From positions 682,001-746,000 of the forward strand of contig NZ_CP108095.1 of assembly GCF_036194065.1 (NCBI RefSeq): a stretch of 64,000 nucleotides of DNA, read 5' to 3'. The position numbers and the translations under genes were made by a program. The notes beneath the pieces were generated by a model, which was not told the origin of the DNA, ran no database searches, and worked only from the letters and a program-made list of their open reading frames with translations. Shown piece by piece: positions 58,510 to 64,000 of this stretch; position 1 is the stretch's first letter, and the number at the start of each line of letters is the position of its first letter. Source of the stretch: Streptomyces sp. NBC_00239 (GTDB lineage: Bacteria; Actinomycetota; Actinomycetes; Streptomycetales; Streptomycetaceae).

Positions 58510-60343
58510 CGGTGCCGCCGCGTTCCGCCTTGTCGAGTTGCTCGTCGAGGGCGATGGCCGCGGCCACCAGCGCGAGGTGTGTGAACGCTTGGGGGAAGTT
58601 GCCGATCTGTTCGCCGGACGGGCCGATCTCCTCGGCGAACAGGCCGACGTGGTTGGCGTAGGTCAGCATCTTGTCGAAGGCGTAGCGGGCCTGGTGGAGG
58701 CGGCCCGAGCGGGCCAGTGCCTCGACGTAGAGGAAACTGCAGAGGTTGAAGGTGCCCTCGGAGCCGCGCAGTCCGTCCGGGGAGGCTTCGGGGTTGTACC
58801 GGTAGACGAGGCTGTCGCTGACGAGTTCCTGCTCCATGGCGTCGAGGGTGCTGAGCCAGGCCGGGTCCGTGGGGGAGAGGAATCCGACACGGGGCATCAG
58901 CAGCAGGGAGGCGTCCAGGACGTCCGTGGCGTAGTGCTGGACGAAGGCCTGCCGCTCCTCGTTCCAGCCGCGTTCGACGATCTGCCGGAACACGGCGTCG
59001 CGCGCCTGCGCCCAGCGGGCGGTGTCGGCGGGCCGGGAGTGGAGGGTGGCAAGTTTGATGCCGCGGTCGAAGGCGACCCAGGTCATGAGGCGGCTGTAGG
59101 TGAATTCCTGCTGCCCCCCGCGGGTCTCCCAGATGCCCTCGTCGGGCCGGTCCCAGTGGTCGGCGAGCCAGTCCAGCACGTCGGCGAACGTCTTCCAGCC
59201 GCGGATTCCGCCCATCTCGCCGGCCTGGGCCAGGGCGTCGGCGGCCTCGCCGTAGATGTCGAGCTGGATCTGGTCGGCGGCCGCGTTGCCCGCCCGTACC
59301 GGGGCCGAGCCCTCGTAGCCCTCCAAGTGGTCCAGGACTTCCTCGGTCAGGTGGGGCTCCCCGTCGATGCGGTACATGATCTGAAGGGGCTCGCCCGAGG
59401 CGGTGCCGCCGGCCTCCAGGCGATCGCGCAGCCACAGGCGGAAGGCCGCGGCCTCCTCGGTGAACCCGATATCGGACAGCGCCCTGACCGCCAGCGAGGA
59501 GTCACGGACCCACGTGTAGCGGTAGTCCCAGTTGCGTTCGCCGCCGATCTGCTCGGGCAGACCCATGGTCGCGGCGGCGATCGGAGCGCCGGTGGGGGCG
59601 TAGGTGAGCAGCTTGAGGGTGATCGCAGAGCGGTTGACGATGTCGCGCCACCGGCCGCGGTAGGTGGAGGAGCGCAACCACCCGTGCCAGAACCTCCGGC
59701 ACGCCTCCAGCTCCGCCCGGACGTCGTCGGGTACCAGCTCCGCCGGGGCGGCGGCGCCGCTCGCATCGGAGGTCAGGACCACGGCGGCGGTCTGCCCGGC
59801 GGTGAGGGTGCAGCGGGCAGTGAGGTCGTCGTCATCGGGGTGGAGCACGAAGGGGCCGGTGACCTGCAGGTGCAGGTCGGTGCCGGGGCCGTGGAAAACC
59901 GCGGCCGCCTCACCGGTCCGCTCCAGGGTGTGCGAGGCGCGGCCGTAGTCGAACCGGGGCCGGCAGGTCAGGCGGAAGTCCATGCTGCCCCGCACCACCC
60001 TCACCACCCTCACCAGGCGGTGCCGGTCCGTCGGGGTCCCGGTGGTCAGGGGGGTCATGAAGTCGGCGACCTCGCCGACGCCGCCCGGCGCCATGAAGCG
60101 GGTGACCAGGACGGCGGTGTCGGAAAGGTAGAGCTGGCGGACCACCGGCTCCTGCCCGCCGGGGAGGTGCGCGGACAGCCGGCAGTACCCTCCGCGTTCG
60201 CTGTCGAGGAGCGAGGCGAACACGCTGGGGGAATCGAACCGGGGCGTGCACCACCAGTCGATCGTCCCGTCAGAGGACACCAGCGCGGCTGTCTGGAGGT
60301 CACCCACCATCCCGTGATCGGCGATCGCCGGATAGGCGCTCAC
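58502..60343 (-). CDS. Glycoside hydrolase family 15 protein (glucoamylase/trehalase-like)
   Basis: A 613-residue cytoplasmic enzyme. The N-terminal domain starts AIADHGMVGDLQTAALVSSDGTIDWWCTPRFDSPS. The (alpha/alpha)6 barrel carries ERNWDYRYTWVRDSSL, DEGIWETRGG with a catalytic Glu, and GLFAEEIGPSGEQIGNFPQAFTH with the second acid. GH15 members of this shape include actinobacterial trehalases and glucoamylases; without biochemical data trehalase is only a suggestion. GTG 60343 follows GGGAGATTC. Coupled to the MFS gene. Confidence 0.92.
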   Translation of the reverse strand: MSAYPAIADHGMVGDLQTAALVSSDGTIDWWCTPRFDSPSVFASLLDSERGGYCRLSAHLPGGQEPVVRQLYLSDTAVLVTRFMAPGGVGEVADFMTPLTTGTPTDRHRLVRVVRVVRGSMDFRLTCRPRFDYGRASHTLERTGEAAAVFHGPGTDLHLQVTGPFVLHPDDDDLTARCTLTAGQTAAVVLTSDASGAAAPAELVPDDVRAELEACRRFWHGWLRSSTYRGRWRDIVNRSAITLKLLTYAPTGAPIAAATMGLPEQIGGERNWDYRYTWVRDSSLAVRALSDIGFTEEAAAFRLWLRDRLEAGGTASGEPLQIMYRIDGEPHLTEEVLDHLEGYEGSAPVRAGNAAADQIQLDIYGEAADALAQAGEMGGIRGWKTFADVLDWLADHWDRPDEGIWETRGGQQEFTYSRLMTWVAFDRGIKLATLHSRPADTARWAQARDAVFRQIVERGWNEERQAFVQHYATDVLDASLLLMPRVGFLSPTDPAWLSTLDAMEQELVSDSLVYRYNPEASPDGLRGSEGTFNLCSFLYVEALARSGRLHQARYAFDKMLTYANHVGLFAEEIGPSGEQIGNFPQAFTHLALVAAAIALDEQLDKAERGGTDG

Positions 60344-60896
60344 AAGAATCTCCCGTCGTCGTTGGAGCCGTGGCGGCGTGCGACAGGAAGGGAACATCAG
60401 GGTGCGCCTGGGGAACCATCCGGACCGAGATCCGGACCAGCACACGTCCTCGCGCCCCGAGACGGGGCCCGCCGATCCGGCCGCCCGGTCACACCTCCAG
60501 CGAGATGCGACTCCGACAACGCCTGTACCGAAACATGACTCGTCAGCCCGCAGGCGCATTCTGCCCCGAGGTGTCCGACAAAGGCCGGATGCCGCGCGGT
60601 GGGCACGCGGGGTGACTCTGCGCGAGAGCGCAGCCGCCGCCCACACCCGCAGTCGGGTTGGCGGACACCTCGCCGCGGCCACTCCCGGAGATCATCCGGG
60701 CCGCCCGCGCCCTGGTGCCCGACCCCGACGCCAAGCTTCTCGGCGGCAGTCCCGGCGTCCTCTGGGACCAAGCACCCTGGGGACCGGCGCCCGGCGCGGG
60801 TTCGGACGGCGTGGGCGCCGAGACGACGAAGCCCCGGACGCCGAACCGCCCACGTGACGTCGTGCGCGGAGGCGCGGGGCGCCGCATGGTGGGTGC
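60344..60896. other. 553-bp intergenic region without a supported gene
   Basis: It holds the promoter of the GH15 operon. A frame from a TTG near 60658 to 60900 on the plus strand has good third-position GC but no ribosome site and ends in a nonsense-like tail, so I do not call it. Confidence 0.5.
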
Positions 60897-61412
60897 ATGA
60901 AGGCTACGGACATCATCGCCGACGGGTTCGGACGCGTTCGGGAGGTCGTGCACGAGGCCGTGGACGGGCTCGCGGCGGAGCGGCTCAACGCGCGCGTCGA
61001 CCCGGCGGCGAACTCGATCACCTGGCTGGTCTGGCACCTCGCGCGGATCCAGGACGACCACGTGGCGGACGCCGGGGAGCTGGAACAGGTGTGGCGGGCC
61101 GGGGGCTGGGCGGACCGGTTCGCCCTGCCGCTGCCCGCCGCGGCGACCGGGTACGGGCACAGCGCCCGCCAGGTCGGCACGGTCCGGGTCGACTCCGGCG
61201 AGCTGCTGCTGGGGTACTTCGACGCGGTCCACGAACAGACCCTGCGCTTCGTGCGGGGGCTCGCCGCCACCGACCTGGACCGGGTGGTCGACGAGCGCTG
61301 GGATCCGCCGGTCACCCTGGGCGTGCGCCTGGTCAGCGTGCTGTCCGACGATCTCCAGCACGCCGGTCAGGCCGCGTTCGTACGGGGCGTGCTGGAGCGG
61401 GGCGCCTCCTGA
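60897..61412 (+). CDS. DinB-fold mycothiol-dependent transferase-like protein
   Basis: A 171-residue four-helix DinB protein. The metal His residues appear in WLVWHLARIQDDHVAD and LSDDLQHAGQAAFVRG. Such proteins in actinobacteria are mycothiol-dependent S-transferases or maleylpyruvate-isomerase relatives, fitting the mycothione reductase gene elsewhere in the window. ATG 60897 has GGTGGG upstream. A terminator hairpin follows immediately. Confidence 0.88.
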   Translation: MKATDIIADGFGRVREVVHEAVDGLAAERLNARVDPAANSITWLVWHLARIQDDHVADAGELEQVWRAGGWADRFALPLPAAATGYGHSARQVGTVRVDSGELLLGYFDAVHEQTLRFVRGLAATDLDRVVDERWDPPVTLGVRLVSVLSDDLQHAGQAAFVRGVLERGAS

Positions 61413-61419
61413 GGGCTTC

Positions 61420-61454
61420 GCGGCCGGGCGGCGGGAAGGTGGCCGCCCGGCCGC
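61420..61454. terminator. Bidirectional hairpin terminator
   Basis: A perfect 13-bp inverted repeat (arms 61420-61432 and 61442-61454, GCGGCCGGGCGGC and complement) with a 9-base loop between two convergent genes. Confidence 0.85.
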
Positions 61455-61469
61455 GCGGGGCGGGTGCGT

Positions 61470-62405
61470 TCAGGACCGGACGCCGATGACGGTCTTGCCG
61501 CGGGCGCCGCCGCGTTCGACCTTCAGCAGGGCCGCCGGGGTCTCGTCGAGCGGGAAGACCGTCTCGACGATCGGCCGGAGCCGGCCGGACTCGGCGAGGT
61601 CGGCCAGCCGGGCCAGCTGCTCGCCGTGCGGGCGCATGAGGAAGCTGCGGACGTCGACGTTCCACTGCGCCTTCATCGCGTCGGCGTCCGGGACGGGGAC
61701 GATCGACACCAGGCTGCCGCCGGGCTTGAGTACGCGCAGGGAGCGCTCCTGGGTGTCCCCGCCGATCGTGTCGAGGACGACGTCGATGCCGGAGAGGACT
61801 TCGTCGAACTTCTCGTTCCGGTAGTCGATCACCTGGTCGGCGCCGAGCTCCCGGACGAGTTCCGTGCTGCCGGTGCTCGCGGTGGCCACGACCTCGGCGC
61901 CGAGCTGCTTGGCGATCTGGACGGCCGCGGAGCCGACGCCGCCGGCGCCGCCGTGGATCAGCACCCGGCTGCCGGCCCGTACGTCGGACTGCTCGGTCAG
62001 GGCCTGCCAGGCCGTCAGGGCGACCAGCGGCAGGGAGGCCGCCTCCTCGAAGGACAGGTTCGACGGCTTGGCGGCGACCAGGGCGCGGTTCACCGCCACG
62101 TACTCGGCGAAGCCCCCGCCGACGCGCGGGTCGACCCGGGAGAAGACCTCGTCGCCGACGGAGAACCCGGTCACCTCGTCGCCGACCGCGCTGACCACGC
62201 CGGCGACCTCGCTGCCGATGGCGAGGGGGCCGGGCAGCTCGCCGGCGGCCATGAAGCCCTTGACGATCAGGTGGTCCACCGGGTTGACGCCCGCGGCGCG
62301 GACCTCGATCAGCACGTCCTGGGGTCCGACCGCGGGGACGGGGATGTCGGTGACCTGCACCACGTCGGCGACCTGGCCGTACTGGTGGATGACTGCTGCC
62401 TTCAC
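61470..62405 (-). CDS. Zinc-free quinone-reductase-type NADP oxidoreductase
   Basis: A 311-residue medium-chain dehydrogenase. The GroES-like half begins MKAAVIHQYGQVADVVQV-like and has RAAGVNPVDHLIVKG, lacking zinc ligands. The Rossmann half carries VLIHGGAGGVGSAAVQIAK and LDTIGGDTQERSL. Such enzymes reduce quinones or enones with NADPH. GTG 62405 has AAGGAG six bases upstream. It is divergent from the TetR gene at 62578 and the spacer contains operator-like repeats, so it is very likely controlled by that regulator. Confidence 0.92.
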   Translation of the reverse strand: MKAAVIHQYGQVADVVQVTDIPVPAVGPQDVLIEVRAAGVNPVDHLIVKGFMAAGELPGPLAIGSEVAGVVSAVGDEVTGFSVGDEVFSRVDPRVGGGFAEYVAVNRALVAAKPSNLSFEEAASLPLVALTAWQALTEQSDVRAGSRVLIHGGAGGVGSAAVQIAKQLGAEVVATASTGSTELVRELGADQVIDYRNEKFDEVLSGIDVVLDTIGGDTQERSLRVLKPGGSLVSIVPVPDADAMKAQWNVDVRSFLMRPHGEQLARLADLAESGRLRPIVETVFPLDETPAALLKVERGGARGKTVIGVRS

Positions 62406-62493
62406 GGTGAACTCCTTGATCGGGTTGCTGCCGGGCCGTCCTGATGACGGGCGGGGCCGTGGGCGGTGGCCCTGCCATCGGCAATTCCGGACC

Positions 62494-62528
62494 GCTCGTT
62501 CCATAACTTAGCCCGTTCTGGAACGAGC
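62494..62528. promoter_or_regulatory. Operator-like inverted repeats between oxidoreductase and TetR genes
   Basis: GCTCGTTCCA (62494-62503) pairs with TGGAACGAGC (62519-62528), 15-bp spacer. Inside the right half, CGTTC-TG-GAACG (62514-62525) is itself a tight palindrome. Confidence 0.78.
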
Positions 62529-62577
62529 AGTCAAATACGTGCTGCTTCCGGCCCCCGGGTTCGCTACCGTGGGGTGC

Positions 62578-63219
62578 ATGGCGAGACCACGCACGTTCGA
62601 CGAGGAAGCGGTGCTGAACCGCGCGATGCTCCTGTTCTGGCGCAAGGGCTACGAGGCCACCGCCATGAGCGACCTGGTGGAGGAGCTGGGGCTGGGGCGG
62701 GGCTCGATCTACGCGGCCTTCGGCGACAAGCACCAGCTGTTCGTGCGGGCCCTCGGCCGCTACCTGGAGCACCAGACCGGTCTGCTCACCACGGCGCTCG
62801 ACGAGGAGGGACCGGTCCTCCCCCGGCTCCGCGCCGTCCTCGACCGGCTCCTCGCCGCCGACGCGGCCTGCGGCAACGCCGGGTGCTTCAGCGTCAACAG
62901 CATCGCCGAACTGCTGCCGCACGACGCGGAGGTCGGTGAACTGGCCCGGCGCAGCATGGCGAGCGCCGAGGAGGCGTTCACCGCGCAACTGGAGCGGGCC
63001 GCGCGGGACGGGGAGCTGTCCCCCGCGATCACGCCGCGCGACGGCGCCCGGCTGCTCCAGAACCTGGTCCAGGGGATCCAGATCATGCGCAAGGTCGACC
63101 CCGACCCGGCGCAGGCCGCTGCCTGCCTGGACTCGGCGTTCGCACTCCTGGGCCGCTCGCCCGTGGAAGCAACGTCGGCGCACGCCGCCCCGGCGACCCT
63201 GGCGGCCACCGCCCTCTAG
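62578..63219 (+). CDS. TetR-family repressor
   Basis: A 213-residue regulator. ATAMSDLVEELGLGRGSIYAAFGDKHQLFVRAL is the helix-turn-helix, near the sequence of redox-type repressors. CGNAGCFSVNSIAELLPHD in the ligand domain includes two Cys spaced by three residues (C-GNAG-C), typical of a subgroup next to quinone oxidoreductases. It is divergent from the oxidoreductase gene at 62405. ATG 62578 follows GTGGGGTGC. An electrophile or quinone as inducer is inference. Confidence 0.92.
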   Translation: MARPRTFDEEAVLNRAMLLFWRKGYEATAMSDLVEELGLGRGSIYAAFGDKHQLFVRALGRYLEHQTGLLTTALDEEGPVLPRLRAVLDRLLAADAACGNAGCFSVNSIAELLPHDAEVGELARRSMASAEEAFTAQLERAARDGELSPAITPRDGARLLQNLVQGIQIMRKVDPDPAQAAACLDSAFALLGRSPVEATSAHAAPATLAATAL

Positions 63220-63345
63220 GGGGTGCCGAACCTGCGGGTGTCTCCGGCCGGCACCCGCGCCGTCCGAGCCCCGCGTCCACGCCGTCGAGTCACGGCGCCT
63301 GCCGGGCCGCGCCCGAGAGACGGCGGGGCGGTGGGGCGCCCCGCG

Positions 63346-64000
63346 TCAGCCGGTCCGGCCGTCGTCGGTGAGGGCGTCGGAGGCGAGGGCGTCGTCGGCG
63401 AGGTTGGCGGCGGCCGCGAACAGGCGGGCGCAGCGCCGCGTCATGGCGGCCGGCGTCTGCTCCGGATGCTTCACCCACCAGCGGACGAGCGTGGCGACGA
63501 GGTCCCGCCAGACGTACGTGAGCGCGTCGGCGTCCAGCGGGTCGGTGGAGCCGGTCGTGCGCAGGAGTTCGGCAGTGCCGCCGGCGGCGAGCCGGTCGAT
63601 GGCCGACCAGTACTCCGCGGCCCGGCGCGCGGCCTCGCCGTCGGCCGGCAGGGAGGTGTCGTACAGCACGAACCACGCCTCCCGCCGCCCCTCCAGCGCC
63701 GTGAAGATGTTGTCGAGTACACGCAGCGGGGTCTGGGGGGTGGTCCCGTCCGTGCCCATCGCGGTGCGGATCGTGTCGAGGAGCCGGTCTCCGACGGGGA
63801 CGAGGCAGGCGATGTAGAGGTCCTCTTTGGTGCCGAAGTACTGGTGCAGCAGCGTCTTGGTGACGCCGACGCGCGCGGCGATCGCGGGGAGGGACGCGGC
63901 CGCGTAGCCGCGGGTGCCGAACTCCTCCGTGGCGGCGTCCAACATCTGCTGTCGGCGGTGGTGCCGGGGGACGCCCTTGGTGCCGGCTTTCGAAGGAGGG
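63346..64000 (-). CDS. TetR-family regulator, 5' end outside the window
   Basis: At least 218 residues are visible; the frame is open to the last base, so the start lies beyond it. The first visible residues SKAGTKGVPRHHRRQQ lead into MLDAATEEFGTRGYAAASLP and the helix-turn-helix AIAARVGVTKTLLHQYFGTKEDLY. The ligand domain is typical for the large TetR group with RREAWFVLYDTSLP. ATG 63945 would remove part of helix 1, so it is not the likely start. Confidence 0.9.
   Translation of the reverse strand, partial: PPSKAGTKGVPRHHRRQQMLDAATEEFGTRGYAAASLPAIAARVGVTKTLLHQYFGTKEDLYIACLVPVGDRLLDTIRTAMGTDGTTPQTPLRVLDNIFTALEGRREAWFVLYDTSLPADGEAARRAAEYWSAIDRLAAGGTAELLRTTGSTDPLDADALTYVWRDLVATLVRWWVKHPEQTPAAMTRRCARLFAAAANLADDALASDALTDDGRTG

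Noticed and set aside
60658-60900. Possible small gene ending in an ATGA overlap with the DinB gene
   Set aside because: First 45 codons have coding-like GC3, but there is no ribosome site and the last 30 residues look random.

Overview
The window looks like a Streptomyces chromosome segment. GC is very high, start codons are often GTG, third codon positions are almost always G or C, and the gene set is typical of the genus (SpoIIE-type phosphatase, RsbW-like ATPases, DUF5709, DUF5133, DUF6493, emfourin, mycothiol enzymes, secreted PLA2, PLD and galactose-oxidase-like proteins). I see no tRNA, rRNA, insertion sequence, CRISPR array or biosynthetic cluster. About 63 genes are supported, one of them a broken beta-lactamase.

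Region 1 (1-6100) is the most unusual block: a truncated P-loop NTPase with TPR-like repeats, a NUDIX hydrolase, a Trypco1-type small protein, and two divergent paralogues of a roughly 400-residue protein I do not recognise. Trypco1 and NTPase/TPR proteins are known from predicted actinobacterial conflict (immunity) systems, so this is my candidate for an undescribed system.

Region 2 (6200-31000) is a stress and partner-switching island. It holds a GAF/PAS SpoIIE phosphatase, two RsbW-like ATPases, a STAS antagonist, DUF5709 and DUF5133 proteins, an MscS channel, pyruvate oxidase, mycothione reductase and several small hydrophilic proteins. Four families occur as pairs: CBM48-like, SRPBCC, PRC-barrel and RsbW-like. 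It also holds a clear homologue of the eukaryotic actin-binding ADF/cofilin fold, immediately downstream of a CBM48-like gene.

Region 3 (30800-46000) carries a three-gene membrane/lipoprotein operon with a 30-codon membrane protein, DUF4291, a SWIM/DUF6493 pair, secreted phospholipases, Dps, MepB, a Tat-exported carboxylesterase and a D,D-carboxypeptidase with a roughly 280-residue acidic cytoplasmic extension. Region 4 (46000-64000) is exported carbohydrate and radical-copper enzymes, esterase, FabV, GH15 plus an MFS transporter, and three TetR regulators, two with clear palindromic operators.

Across the window, nine genes have a short tandem repeat (6-18 bp units) that overlaps or directly follows the stop codon. 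In at least six of them the stop triplet lies inside the repeated unit. This is a structural pattern that ordinary gene annotation does not capture.
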